From Nitrososphaerota archaeon (GTDB taxonomy: Archaea > Thermoproteota > Nitrososphaeria > Nitrososphaerales > Nitrosopumilaceae): a DNA stretch of 64,000 bases. The stretch is taken from the NCBI GenBank assembly GCA_013287585.1, contig JABDDN010000002.1:1-64000 (forward strand), in the 5' to 3' direction. The notes under the pieces were generated by a model. That model worked only from the letters and a program-made list of their open reading frames with translations, was not told the origin of the DNA and ran no database searches. Numbering within the stretch: the stretch's first letter is position 1; the number at the start of each line of letters is the position of its first letter. The position numbers and the translations under genes are program-made. Shown here in pieces: positions 43,469 through 52,583 of this stretch.

Positions 43469-44539
43469 ATGAAGGCATTAGTATACGAAGAATATGCGCC
43501 TGATGATAATTATGAACGAATTTTAAAATTAAAAGAAATTTCTGATCCTGTACCAAAATCAAATGAAGTTGTTTTCAAAGTAAAAGCAACAGGTCTCAAT
43601 TATGATGACATTTGGGGTATGAGAGGTAAACCAATCCAAATACCAATGCCACACATTTCTGGTACTGATGCGGCAGGAGAAATAATTGCAGTTGGTGAAG
43701 ATGTAACAACTATCAAAGTAGGAGATAGAATAGTTTCACATGGAAATATTTCGTGCAGAGTTTGTAATGCATGCACTGATGGAAGAGAGTATGATTGCAG
43801 GGAACGTAAAGTTTGGGGATTTCAGACAGGACCATTATGGGGAGGATATTGCGAAATAACTCATCTCCCAGAGGTAAATGTTGCAAAGATTCCAGACAAC
43901 ATCAGCTATGAAGAAGCTGCAGCTGCTTCCATGGTTCTTACGACTTCTTGGCACATGCTAGTTGGTAGGGCCAAAATCAAGCCAGGTCAAACTATTCTAA
44001 TTATGGGAGGAGGTTCTGGAATGGGAACATTTGGAATACAAATTGCAAAATTATTTGATTGTGATGTTATCACTACAGCTAGTCCAGATAAACTTGATAG
44101 ATGTTTGAAGATTGGTGCAGATTATGCCGTGGATCATAGAAAAGAAGATTGGCACAAAGAGGTTTTTACTATCACAAAAGAACTTGGTAAAAAGAAGAAT
44201 CAATCACCTGGAGTCGATATAATTTTTGAACATATTGGAGGTTCTCACTGGAACAAGGAATTAACTTTACTAAAGTATGGAGCTACACTTGTTACAACTG
44301 GTGCAACAACTGGATATGATGTCAAATCTGATCTAAGACATATCTTTTTCAAAGGAACAAACATTTTGGGTTCCACTCAAGGAACAAAAACAGAGCTAGA
44401 AGAATCCATATATTGGATGTCAAAAGGAAAAATCAAATCAATAATTGATTCTGTTTACACTTTTGAAAATGCTGCTAATGCTCACAAAAAAATGCTTAAA
44501 GGAAACATCTTTGGCAAGATCCTAATGAAACCAGATTGA
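43469..44539 (+). CDS. Zinc-dependent medium-chain alcohol dehydrogenase/enoyl reductase family protein
   Basis: 356 aa MDR-family protein. GLNYDDIWGMRG and GTDAAGEIIAVGEDVTTIKVGDRI belong to the catalytic domain; CRVCNACTDGREYDCRER gives the structural zinc loop; ILIMGGGSGMGTFGIQIAKL is the dinucleotide fold. The NYDD segment resembles crotonyl-CoA reductase/acryloyl-CoA reductase relatives. Since the thaumarchaeal acryloyl-CoA reductase is not firmly assigned as far as I know, this carbon-cycle neighbour is a candidate; an ordinary alcohol or aldehyde dehydrogenase is equally possible. Confidence 0.8.
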   Translation: MKALVYEEYAPDDNYERILKLKEISDPVPKSNEVVFKVKATGLNYDDIWGMRGKPIQIPMPHISGTDAAGEIIAVGEDVTTIKVGDRIVSHGNISCRVCNACTDGREYDCRERKVWGFQTGPLWGGYCEITHLPEVNVAKIPDNISYEEAAAASMVLTTSWHMLVGRAKIKPGQTILIMGGGSGMGTFGIQIAKLFDCDVITTASPDKLDRCLKIGADYAVDHRKEDWHKEVFTITKELGKKKNQSPGVDIIFEHIGGSHWNKELTLLKYGATLVTTGATTGYDVKSDLRHIFFKGTNILGSTQGTKTELEESIYWMSKGKIKSIIDSVYTFENAANAHKKMLKGNIFGKILMKPD

Positions 44540-44556
44540 GTAAGAATAACGTAAAA

Positions 44557-45009
44557 TTAATTTTTGTCTTTGTACAATCTTACCGATCTAGCTATAAGAT
44601 TCACACAGACCAAATAAACTACAAACGATATTGATTGGGCCAAAGCAGACGAAAGGTACGCTTCATAGTTATTGATTAATAGATAATATTGTATCAGCCA
44701 TCTGCATATAACATAAATTACTTCACTCAATCCTAGCGAAGCAATAATTTTTAGTAGATCTGTTTTAAGTCTAGGTTTGTCTAACTTGCCTGATTCTAAG
44801 AGATACTTCTTTCTATTATCAATATAAAAAAAACCTGAAAATGCTGCATAATAAACTGATAAATCAACTGCAAGAGTTGCTGAGCTATTGACATATTTTG
44901 CTTGAATTGAGAATATTTGTGAGGCTATAGCGGAAATTGTGACAGATGTAAGGAAGGCAAGAAAAATATTCTTGTTTAGCATCAGATATTCTTTATACTG
45001 TTTTTTCAC
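44557..45009 (-). CDS. Four-TM membrane protein, unknown
   Basis: 150 aa. Hydrophobic segments near 15-33, 45-62, 85-110 and 118-140; a basic N-terminus and C-terminus suggest an even number of crossings. No recognisable motif. Convergent with the alcohol dehydrogenase gene. Confidence 0.6.
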   Translation of the reverse strand: MKKQYKEYLMLNKNIFLAFLTSVTISAIASQIFSIQAKYVNSSATLAVDLSVYYAAFSGFFYIDNRKKYLLESGKLDKPRLKTDLLKIIASLGLSEVIYVICRWLIQYYLLINNYEAYLSSALAQSISFVVYLVCVNLIARSVRLYKDKN

Positions 45010-45091
45010 ATATTGTCTTTTTGTATGTTACAAATAAATCACATCACAAAATCAAAATAAGATTTTTGTATGATGAAGTAGGCTAATCCTT

Positions 45092-45214
45092 ATGGTTAAA
45101 CTAAGTGATCTGAGAGCCTGTAAACAGTGCCACATGGTATATTTTAAAACACCATCAGAAAAATGTGCACACTGTAACGCTTCAACACAACAAGAAGAAG
45201 TAAAATTTGATTAA
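45092..45214 (+). CDS. 40-aa zinc-ribbon protein
   Basis: MVKLSDLRACKQCHMVYF then EKCAHCNAST: two CxxC knuckles 16 residues apart in a 40-aa protein. Resembles the N-terminal ribbon of Spt4/RpoE2-type proteins in layout but is too short to be Spt4. The ATG at 45092 has an upstream purine-poor leader; start not decided by a clear signal. Confidence 0.55.
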   Translation: MVKLSDLRACKQCHMVYFKTPSEKCAHCNASTQQEEVKFD

Positions 45215-45459
45215 AACTTCTTTCGTTATGAATTTTTGATCTTTGTTATTTTAGATCTGATATTATCATAATTTTATGTGTAATTTACTAATTTTAGTTA
45301 AATTTGAATAATTGTCTAGAAATGGTGTTTAACGATCAAATTATAAAAATTATTTTTTCACAGATCTGATTTCATGAAATTTTTCTGCAGTTAGAATCAA
45401 AATTTGAATCTTATAGAATAGTATCATTTTATATTATAATGATCTTACATCGCATTTGA

Positions 45460-45618
45460 ATGATAATAGAAACATTAGAAATAGGAGCAATTTTTGCCTC
45501 TTGTGGTCTTCTCACATGGAAAGCAATGAAGAAATATCATCCAAAGATTGAAAGAAGGTTTCAAGAAATTGAATCTAGTACTGAACTTAAAGTGACAGAA
45601 AAAAGATTCAAAAAATAG
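45460..45618 (+). CDS. 52-aa single-TM protein, unknown
   Basis: MIIETLEIGAIFASCGLLTW forms one N-terminal hydrophobic helix; the rest is a charged tail (KKYHPKIERRFQEIESS). A TTTATATTA box at 45429-45437 lies about 26 bp before the ATG, which supports real leaderless expression. It converges on the nickel permease gene. Confidence 0.55.
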   Translation: MIIETLEIGAIFASCGLLTWKAMKKYHPKIERRFQEIESSTELKVTEKRFKK

Positions 45619-45643
45619 ATTCTCCAGAACTATTTAGATATCC

Positions 45644-46462
45644 CTATGAATTATTTTCTTCTTTTTCTTTAATATGATGATTATCTACATTTGTCTTCTT
45701 TCTTGTTACAAACGCATACCCAAAGGAAATAGAGATTATAGTTACAGCAAGAACAGGTCCTGCCCATTCTGGCAATATGTTCTTACTAGTAATGGTTCCA
45801 TACGATTCAAGTGAAGCAATAGTTACGGCAGCGCCACTTAGAGCATAAGCCATGTATCTAAAACCTTTAATATTGAATATTCTAGAAAATGCAGAACGGA
45901 GAATGATGCTGTCTAAGGTATCAACAGGTATCATTCCCATTGCAAAGAATCCAGCCAGAATCAGTGCTGTTTGAATTCCTACAGTAGCTGATGCAACAGC
46001 AGACAAGGCGATTGCAGAAATTTGTGTAGCAGTATCAAAACCTAAACCAAAAACTAAACCAGTAACAAGAGCAGAACCAATTGGCCCTAGCATTCCAGTT
46101 CTGTTTAGAACCTTGCTAGCAAGTATGGCTGAACCACTTCTTCCCCATTTTTTCATTGCATAGATATTGACAGCTCCGATAGTTCCTAGTGCTATAGCTC
46201 CTATTACACCACCCCAAAATGCAAGATTGTTAATATTTGTGATGCTACCAATTACATATATTATAAAAATCATTTCGGCTAGAACAGATATCATGTGACC
46301 AGAACTAAATCCTGCCCCTACCAAGCGAGATTTTTTTGTAGCATTATGTAGTCTGACCAAATTATCAATTGCAGTTATGTGATCTACGTCAAGACCATGT
46401 CTTATTCCGAGTATGAGCATAGTTGGCATTGATAACAAAACAAATGACCAAGCATCTACCAC
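45644..46462 (-). CDS. NiCoT-family nickel/cobalt permease
   Basis: 272 aa with about eight membrane helices. The NiCoT signature RHGLDVDHITAIDN (Hx4DH) is in helix II, GHMISVLAEMIF is the second signature, and LVFGLGFDTATQ the third. Imports Ni2+ (and Co2+) across the cytoplasmic membrane. Its position 4-9 kb from the urease genes fits nickel supply to urease; the His-containing tail (DNHHIKEKEE) is cytoplasmic. Two GTAAACT(A/G)C elements lie 110-150 bp upstream. Confidence 0.92.
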   Translation of the reverse strand: MVDAWSFVLLSMPTMLILGIRHGLDVDHITAIDNLVRLHNATKKSRLVGAGFSSGHMISVLAEMIFIIYVIGSITNINNLAFWGGVIGAIALGTIGAVNIYAMKKWGRSGSAILASKVLNRTGMLGPIGSALVTGLVFGLGFDTATQISAIALSAVASATVGIQTALILAGFFAMGMIPVDTLDSIILRSAFSRIFNIKGFRYMAYALSGAAVTIASLESYGTITSKNILPEWAGPVLAVTIISISFGYAFVTRKKTNVDNHHIKEKEENNS

Positions 46463-46572
46463 GATGAAAAACCTCCATCAGATGTTCTTGACATGATTAC
46501 AAAACTTGATAGTAATACTATTTGCATGAAAATAATGTGAAATCTTTGTATAAAAATATGCCCTTAAAAAAC

Positions 46573-46614
46573 GTAAACTACAAAATTTCTCTCACAAAGT
46601 TATACGTAAACTGC
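46573..46614 (+). promoter_or_regulatory. Paired GTAAACT(A/G)C elements, 33 bp apart
   Basis: GTAAACTAC at 46573-46581 and GTAAACTGC at 46606-46614, both in ACGTAAACT(A/G)CAAAA context, spaced exactly 33 bp (three helical turns). They lie between the divergent nickel permease and deoxyhypusine synthase-like genes. The same 33-bp pairing occurs at 56921/56954. Confidence 0.45.
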
Positions 46615-46746
46615 AAAAATAATTTTGTATAACAAATTTTTATACAATAATCTCCAAATGTGTAGATATCTTTGTTTAACAAAATTTCATCGAAATAGTT
46701 GGCAACATTAGAAAATATTATCTAGTAGAGTCTTGATTACGGACTA

Positions 46747-47823
46747 ATGGATTATCATAATTTTCATGGAAAAAACATTCCTCACATAGAAGTAAACCCA
46801 GACATGAAAATAGATGATCTTGTAGAAATTTATGCAAACTCGGGTTACAACGCAAGACAGCTTGGCGAAGCTGCAAAACTGTTCGTCAAGATGATTGAAG
46901 ATGATGCAACAATATGTCTTACTATTGCTGGTGCCATGACCCCAGTTGGATTTGGAGGTCTGTTCAAATCTCTTATTGAAAAAGGATTTGTAGATTGGAT
47001 AATATCTACAGGTTCTAACTTGTACCATGAGGATCATTTTGCATGGAATCTACCTGTAAAACAAGGGCATTTTGAAGTAGATGATATGATTCTTTATCAA
47101 AAAGATATCGTTAGGATAAGAGACGTCTATATCAAAGGGGAAGAAACGCTCAAGAAACAAGATTTGATTGTACAAAAAATGTTTGAAAATAACTCTATGG
47201 AAAAACCATTCACTACTGCAGAATTTGCAAACTGGATGGGTAAATATTCAAAAGAACATTCAAAACATCCAGAGAGAAGCTTTGTTGTTTCTGCGTATGA
47301 TTATGATGTACCGCTCTACATTTCAACATTAAAAGACTCTTCGCTTGCACTTGATCTTGCGCCTCTTAGACTTGCCAACAAACCATTTGCATTAGATTTT
47401 GTAAGAGAAATAATTGAACAGGCAGCAATTTTGTACAATTCAAAAAAGGCAGGAATTGTAGAGATAGGCGGCGGTGTACCCAAAAATACTGCACAGCAGA
47501 CAGGTCCACTATTAGATCAGATTTTAGGTCTAGGTCATGGAGGACAAAATTATATCATTCAGATTACTGACGCTAGACCAGATACCGGAGGTTTATCTGG
47601 TGCAACACTTCAAGAAGGCAAGAGTTGGGGCAAGGTAAAAGATTCTCATGAGGATGTCATTGTAGTTTATGCAGATGCCACCATAGCATTTCCAGTTCTG
47701 TGTTTGTATGCACTAAGTAAGGAAAGTCCACGAAAGCCAAAACGGTTGTACAAGAAGTTAGGACAATATTATGAGGAACTTTCTAAAAGTTATTTTAACA
47801 AAAAGAAATCAGGTAAACCATAA
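46747..47823 (+). CDS. Deoxyhypusine synthase-like protein
   Basis: 358 aa. NSGYNARQLGEAAKLFVKMI, TGSNLYHEDH, GGGVPKN, QITDARPDTGGLSGATLQEGKSWGKV and VYADATIAFPVL match deoxyhypusine synthase, including the active-site Lys in SWGK. The family transfers the butylamine group of spermidine to a lysine of aIF5A; some members are homospermidine synthases. It sits next to arginine decarboxylase, so it acts in or consumes polyamines. Which of the two activities applies is not decidable from sequence alone. Confidence 0.85.
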   Translation: MDYHNFHGKNIPHIEVNPDMKIDDLVEIYANSGYNARQLGEAAKLFVKMIEDDATICLTIAGAMTPVGFGGLFKSLIEKGFVDWIISTGSNLYHEDHFAWNLPVKQGHFEVDDMILYQKDIVRIRDVYIKGEETLKKQDLIVQKMFENNSMEKPFTTAEFANWMGKYSKEHSKHPERSFVVSAYDYDVPLYISTLKDSSLALDLAPLRLANKPFALDFVREIIEQAAILYNSKKAGIVEIGGGVPKNTAQQTGPLLDQILGLGHGGQNYIIQITDARPDTGGLSGATLQEGKSWGKVKDSHEDVIVVYADATIAFPVLCLYALSKESPRKPKRLYKKLGQYYEELSKSYFNKKKSGKP

Positions 47824-47855
47824 GCAGTGTTAATTGTTATTAAAGAAAGATTATT

Positions 47856-48407
47856 TTAAAGAATCAAGACCGCAGCAGCAAAGACTGTAGTCCACCTTCC
47901 CCTGGAATCTCCAATTGCACTCTGAGTGATGTTTCTAGTCTTGTATATCTGGCCAGACACTTTCCACTGTTGTCTTTTCTCATCCCAATTCTTGTCTACA
48001 TCAAATGGTATTCCTAGAGATGAGGCTAACATCTGTGCGGCAATATCTTCAGCATAATCACCAGCTTCTTTTCCTGTTTCACCAAAAGAATGATATTCAG
48101 ATAGATATCCCCATTTTTTCTTGTCACTTGGTTCTGATAATCCAACTGAAGCTGCCATCAGTCTATGTGGTTCATTGGATTGTTGTCGTGCATAGATTAC
48201 AAATTGAACGCTGCCTGGACGTATAAGCTTCAATCCTTCTGCACGTGAAATTATTTTTGCTCCTGGTGGAAATATACTTGAAATTAACACCAAATTCGTA
48301 TTTGGAATGCCAGCATCTCGTAATGCATATTCAAAACTTGTAAGCTGGTCTTGATGTACTCCTTTACCACTTGTAAGGAACATTTTTTTTGCAACTAAAT
48401 CTAGCAT
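47856..48407 (-). CDS. Pyruvoyl-dependent arginine decarboxylase
   Basis: 183 aa proenzyme. VLISSIFPPGAKII contains the Ser-Ser self-cleavage site that produces the pyruvoyl group; SVGLSEPSDKKKWGYLSEYHSFGETG and a Glu-bearing strand complete the active site. Makes agmatine from arginine, feeding the agmatinase at 60.9 kb. Convergent with the deoxyhypusine synthase-like gene (32 bp apart). An alternative start at M9 would shorten it slightly. Confidence 0.92.
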   Translation of the reverse strand: MLDLVAKKMFLTSGKGVHQDQLTSFEYALRDAGIPNTNLVLISSIFPPGAKIISRAEGLKLIRPGSVQFVIYARQQSNEPHRLMAASVGLSEPSDKKKWGYLSEYHSFGETGKEAGDYAEDIAAQMLASSLGIPFDVDKNWDEKRQQWKVSGQIYKTRNITQSAIGDSRGRWTTVFAAAVLIL

Positions 48408-48524
48408 AGCATCAGTCAGATTATAGATATATAAAATCTATCTAAATCAAAAATGAAATTTTAAGAAATTTATACTACATATAAAATTGGGAATGATGAA
48501 AGACCACCGTCCAGTAGATATATT

Positions 48525-50222
48525 TTAATAATAATGATGAGATGGTCGTTGCATCTTACCAAGCTTATCAAAGTGATCATGTGACTTGTTTCCTTTTGCA
48601 TGAGAATGAGTAGTACCATCACCATGGGTGTGAGTGTACATGGCAGGTTTTTTCATAACAACTTCATCTACACGAATTAATAGTGACGCTACTTCAACGG
48701 CTGTTTTAATTATTTGTTCTTTTACCACAAGAGGTTCTATAACGCCTTTTGAGTACATTTCTCCAACTTTTCTCTCAATTGCATCTATTCCGTACCATGA
48801 GTGAACACTTCCATTGTTGTGTTCAGAGTTTTTGTTTCTCAATTGAGCAATTGAGTCAACTAGATTCATTCCAGAATTTCTAGCTAAGGTTAATGGAATT
48901 TCTTCTAGAGCTTCAGCAAAATTTTGAATTACGGTTTGTTCTCTTCCTTCAATCAAAAATGATCTTTTTCTAAGCTCATTTGCAATAATTGTTTCAGTGG
49001 AACCTCCACCAGCTACTATTGATGGACTGATAAAGAAGTCGTTTAGAACCATAATAGCATCAAGTACTGAACGATGATACTCATCAAGTATTCTTTTAGA
49101 AGTTGCTCTCAATAAGATAGTAACTGATTTTGGGTTTTTACATCCCTCTACAAATACCATTTTGTCATCGCCTACGAATTTTTCATAAACTTTGCCTGCA
49201 AACCCCAGATGTTTTTCAGTTATGTTATCAAGATCATTTGTTATTAGACCACCACTTGCTTTTGATAGCCAATGGAGATCATTTTCTTTTACTCGACGAA
49301 GTGATATTATGCCTGCCCTAGACAAATAGTGTTGAGCCAATAGACTGATCCCTTTTTGGGAAATTACAACATTTGTACCAGAATTGATTATCTTTTGAGT
49401 TTTTTCCTTGACATCATCATTTTCTTTTGAAATGTATGTTTGCATTTCTTGTGGAGTGTTGATTGTTATTTCTGCATCAGTTTTGGTTCTCTCATTATCA
49501 AGTTCTTCGTTAATCAAAAGAATCTTGGCATTCTCAATTAATCTTGGCATAGCAGAATTATCTATTGTTTTGTCAATAACTACTCCTCTGACTAGTTCAA
49601 TATCTGATGTATTGCCAGGTTTTTCTTCTATCTTTATATCATCTAGCTCAACTTTTTTATTTGCAAAATCTGTTATTGTACAAAATGCCTCAGTCACTAA
49701 TTCCGCTACAGATTTTTTTTCACATAGTATCGAAATAGCCTTTGATCGTAAACATGTTTCAGCTAATCTAATCATCACTTCTTTATTTTTATGATTAGAT
49801 GATTTCGCAATTGATCTTACAATATCAAGTGACTGTTCTGCTGCTTTTTTGTATCCTGCCTCAATTGTAGAAGGAGACATACCAAAATCCAATAATTTTT
49901 CTGCTTTTTCAAGAAGAGAACCAGCTAAAACAACTACAGATATTGTTCCATCTCCTACTTCATTATCAACTGAATTTGATGCGTCTATCATCGCCTTGGC
50001 GGCAGGGTGCTCAACGTCAATTTTGCGTAACATTGTAGAACCACTTTTAGTAAGAGTAACTTCACCCAAAAGATCAATGTACATTTTTTCAAATCCTCTT
50101 GGTCCGAATGAACTTTTGATGAGATCTGCAATCAATTTGCCTGCAAGTAGATTGTATCTTCTAACCTCATCTCCTACAGAATATTGTGTATCGTCTCCAA
50201 GCAAGTCTCCTGTAGAACTCAT
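48525..50222 (-). CDS. Divergent thermosome (group II chaperonin) paralogue with His-rich tail
   Basis: 565 aa, full-length group II chaperonin. LLGEVTLTKSGSTML stands where typical thermosomes have TNDGATIL, so the catalytic Asp (GroEL Asp52 equivalent) is Ser. NEVGDGTISVV is the P-loop-like motif (usually GDGTTT), and SIVAGGGSTETIIA and HRSVLDAI keep the second Asp. The last 36 residues are YTHTHGDGTTHSHAKGNKSH and DHF...SHHYY, eight histidines, instead of the usual GGM-rich tail. It has its own TATA box (TTTATAATTA, about 50246-50255) and lies 75 bp from ureD. It may be a structural or specialised chaperonin subunit; a nickel-linked role is inference. Confidence 0.88.
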   Translation of the reverse strand: MSSTGDLLGDDTQYSVGDEVRRYNLLAGKLIADLIKSSFGPRGFEKMYIDLLGEVTLTKSGSTMLRKIDVEHPAAKAMIDASNSVDNEVGDGTISVVVLAGSLLEKAEKLLDFGMSPSTIEAGYKKAAEQSLDIVRSIAKSSNHKNKEVMIRLAETCLRSKAISILCEKKSVAELVTEAFCTITDFANKKVELDDIKIEEKPGNTSDIELVRGVVIDKTIDNSAMPRLIENAKILLINEELDNERTKTDAEITINTPQEMQTYISKENDDVKEKTQKIINSGTNVVISQKGISLLAQHYLSRAGIISLRRVKENDLHWLSKASGGLITNDLDNITEKHLGFAGKVYEKFVGDDKMVFVEGCKNPKSVTILLRATSKRILDEYHRSVLDAIMVLNDFFISPSIVAGGGSTETIIANELRKRSFLIEGREQTVIQNFAEALEEIPLTLARNSGMNLVDSIAQLRNKNSEHNNGSVHSWYGIDAIERKVGEMYSKGVIEPLVVKEQIIKTAVEVASLLIRVDEVVMKKPAMYTHTHGDGTTHSHAKGNKSHDHFDKLGKMQRPSHHYY

Positions 50223-50296
50223 GCAAGTACACTGGATTTAGTAATTATAAAACTTCTGATCAGCAGCTCTAAAAATTTTAGAAGCAGAAAAAATTT

Positions 50297-51202
50297 TTAT
50301 GCAACGTCTATTGATGAATTTGAAATTGTGGGTTCTATTTTATAATTTTTTTTGGTAACACTTCTAAGAATACCAGATACAGATTCTGTTAGAGATATGA
50401 TTTCAGAAACAGAATCAGCAAGTATTCTCACAATAATACCAGAATTATGAGGTAAAGACGAACAACTAGCTAAAAGAGAAATATTTTTGGTAGCTAAATT
50501 AATTTCATCTACAATTCTTTCTATTTGAATAGAACTACCAATTATGTAAATGGTGGAAAAGATATCCTTTCCTCCAAATATAGATTCAAGATTTGCTTTA
50601 TCTTTATGACTCAAACTCATGACATCTGTAAATAGCATCTGACCATTCCTATGAGCTGAAGTGCGAAGGAAACAAAGATCAAAATCAAATTTTTCACCAG
50701 ATGCAATCCTACCAGCAGATATAATTTCAGAGTATACCAGAACCGCATTTCCCTCAACTTCAAGATTTACTTCCTGATAAAATCGAGATGACTTGAATGG
50801 TATGATCTGATGTGGAATAAATTCCAGATAGCTTCCTTCTTGATTATGTATACTAATGTATTGAGAAGCATAACCATCCTCCATCTTGTAAATTTTGGTT
50901 GCTGATTGAGTGGTAATTCTTGCTGCAGAATTTGTACCCATGACAACATCAATTTTCTGTTCATCTCCCTGCAAAATACCTCCAGAAGATGACATCATGT
51001 AGATGTGAGCAAAATTTGGATAATCTGTATCAGGGTATATCGCTTTTTGAATCAAAAATGGTGCTTTTGACAGTAGTGATTTAATGTATGTTTTAGAATC
51101 ATCATTTACTTGAAGCTCTATCTCTATGGTACCATTCTGACCTGGCATCTTTAATTTCTTGTTTACATAATTCTTGAAAATATCTGGAATTTGCGAATTC
51201 AT
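50297..51202 (-). CDS. ureD: Urease accessory protein UreD (UreH)
   Basis: 301 aa. SSGGILQGDEQKIDVVMGTNSAARITTQSATKIYKM is the UreD signature region, and YLEFIPHQIIPFKSSRFYQ follows. UreD docks on the urease apoprotein and recruits UreF/UreG for nickel insertion. Its ATG overlaps the ureG stop (ATGA). Last gene of ureEFGD. Confidence 0.93.
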   Translation of the reverse strand: MNSQIPDIFKNYVNKKLKMPGQNGTIEIELQVNDDSKTYIKSLLSKAPFLIQKAIYPDTDYPNFAHIYMMSSSGGILQGDEQKIDVVMGTNSAARITTQSATKIYKMEDGYASQYISIHNQEGSYLEFIPHQIIPFKSSRFYQEVNLEVEGNAVLVYSEIISAGRIASGEKFDFDLCFLRTSAHRNGQMLFTDVMSLSHKDKANLESIFGGKDIFSTIYIIGSSIQIERIVDEINLATKNISLLASCSSLPHNSGIIVRILADSVSEIISLTESVSGILRSVTKKNYKIEPTISNSSIDVA

Positions 51203-51864
51203 CTGATTCGATCCTTTTTGACAATTGGTTTTTTGTCAAACAGTATTGATTTGATTATGTTTTCGGCAACAAGCTCTATGCCCTCACCTGTTTGACAGTT
51301 AACAAACACGTAAGATTTCTCTGCTCGTATTTTTTTTGCATCTCTTTCCATTACAGCAAGATCTGCTCCTACATGTGCTGCAAGATCAATCTTGTTGATT
51401 ACAAGCAAATCACTACTTTCTATTCCCAATCCACCTTTTCTTGGATACTTGTCTCCACCAGCCACATCTATTATGTAAATGAAATAATCTGCAAGAGCGG
51501 GGCTAAAAGTAGTCATGACATTGTCGCCACCACTTTCAATGATAATCAAATCAAGACTAGGATCCTTTTTTTCGATCTCATCAATTACTGCTAAATTTAT
51601 TGTCGGATCTTCACGTATAGCAGTATGAGGACACCCACCAGTAGCTATTCCTATGATCATATTTTCAGGCATAACTTTCAACTCTGTAGATAACGTTCGC
51701 TGCATTCTTTCTGCATCTTCCTTTGATATTACATCATTTGATATTATACAACATCTGTAACCTCTTTTTATGAGAATGGGTACCACTCTCTCAATTAGAC
51801 GTGTTTTTCCTGATCCTACCGGCCCGCCAATTCCAAGTTTTGGTATTTTTTTATTTTTTAACAT
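51199..51864 (-). CDS. ureG: Urease accessory GTPase UreG
   Basis: 221 aa. GIGGPVGSGKTRLIERV (P-loop), IATGGCPHTAIREDP (the CPH nickel-binding motif), LIIIESGGDNVMTTF and VINKIDLAAHVGADL are the UreG/SIMIBI signatures. No His-rich N-terminal extension as found in some bacterial UreG. It delivers nickel with GTP hydrolysis. Located between ureF and ureD. Confidence 0.95.
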   Translation of the reverse strand: MLKNKKIPKLGIGGPVGSGKTRLIERVVPILIKRGYRCCIISNDVISKEDAERMQRTLSTELKVMPENMIIGIATGGCPHTAIREDPTINLAVIDEIEKKDPSLDLIIIESGGDNVMTTFSPALADYFIYIIDVAGGDKYPRKGGLGIESSDLLVINKIDLAAHVGADLAVMERDAKKIRAEKSYVFVNCQTGEGIELVAENIIKSILFDKKPIVKKDRIR

Positions 51865-51881
51865 CTAGATTTACCTCTAAA

Positions 51882-52583
51882 TTATGTAATGAACATTTTA
51901 GAATCATCATGCTCATGAATCATTTGAAAAATATCTGTCACAGGCGTTAGTTGCCAAAGACTGTTTAACGATTCTTTCTTAATGCTCTCTGAAATAGAAT
52001 TAATCTTGTCAGCAAGCGTTGTTAGAATTATCTGACCGCTTATGTGTTCTATTATTCCCAATCTAATTGCTGCTGCTATGACACTTTGGCTAAATGAATA
52101 AAGCATCATGCGTACACCGCTTTTAGCTGGAATGTCCAAAAGATTTGCAGCTATTCCTAAACAAACAGGATACGTCCCAACAGTTTCATTAGATGTTATT
52201 TTCTTTTGAAAATTTTTTGCAATGTTGTTTTTCTTTTTGTCAAATGTCATTTGAATAATACAATTCAGTATTTGGGAACCAGTTCTAACAGATGTGTTTC
52301 TTACTTCTCGTATGAGTCTCATCGAATAGAATCTATTATCTGCTTCCACAAGTTCTTCAATGTTTTCATTCTTTGCAGCCTCCATAGCAATCAAGAAAAC
52401 CATGCAATCGCAAGGTACAAGTTGAAATTCTATCTGCTGTTCAATAAAATTCAAAACATCTTGTTTGTTTTTGATTCTGTCATGCTTTACAAGTGACTCT
52501 AGACCATTTGATAGCCCAAACATGCCAGACGGAAAAAAAGAATCTGCCAGCTGCATTAAAAAAAACTCGTGATCAGTGTTCAT
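51882..52583 (-). CDS. ureF: Urease accessory protein UreF
   Basis: 233 aa from ATG 52583 (MNTDHEFFLMQLADSFFPSG); an ATG at 52598 would add five residues. DSFFPSGMFGLSNGLESLV is the UreF N-terminal motif, and helical segments including TYPVCLGIAANLL follow. Bridges UreD and UreG in the activation complex. Overlaps ureE by 11 bp from the chosen start. Confidence 0.9.
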   Translation of the reverse strand: MNTDHEFFLMQLADSFFPSGMFGLSNGLESLVKHDRIKNKQDVLNFIEQQIEFQLVPCDCMVFLIAMEAAKNENIEELVEADNRFYSMRLIREVRNTSVRTGSQILNCIIQMTFDKKKNNIAKNFQKKITSNETVGTYPVCLGIAANLLDIPAKSGVRMMLYSFSQSVIAAAIRLGIIEHISGQIILTTLADKINSISESIKKESLNSLWQLTPVTDIFQMIHEHDDSKMFIT

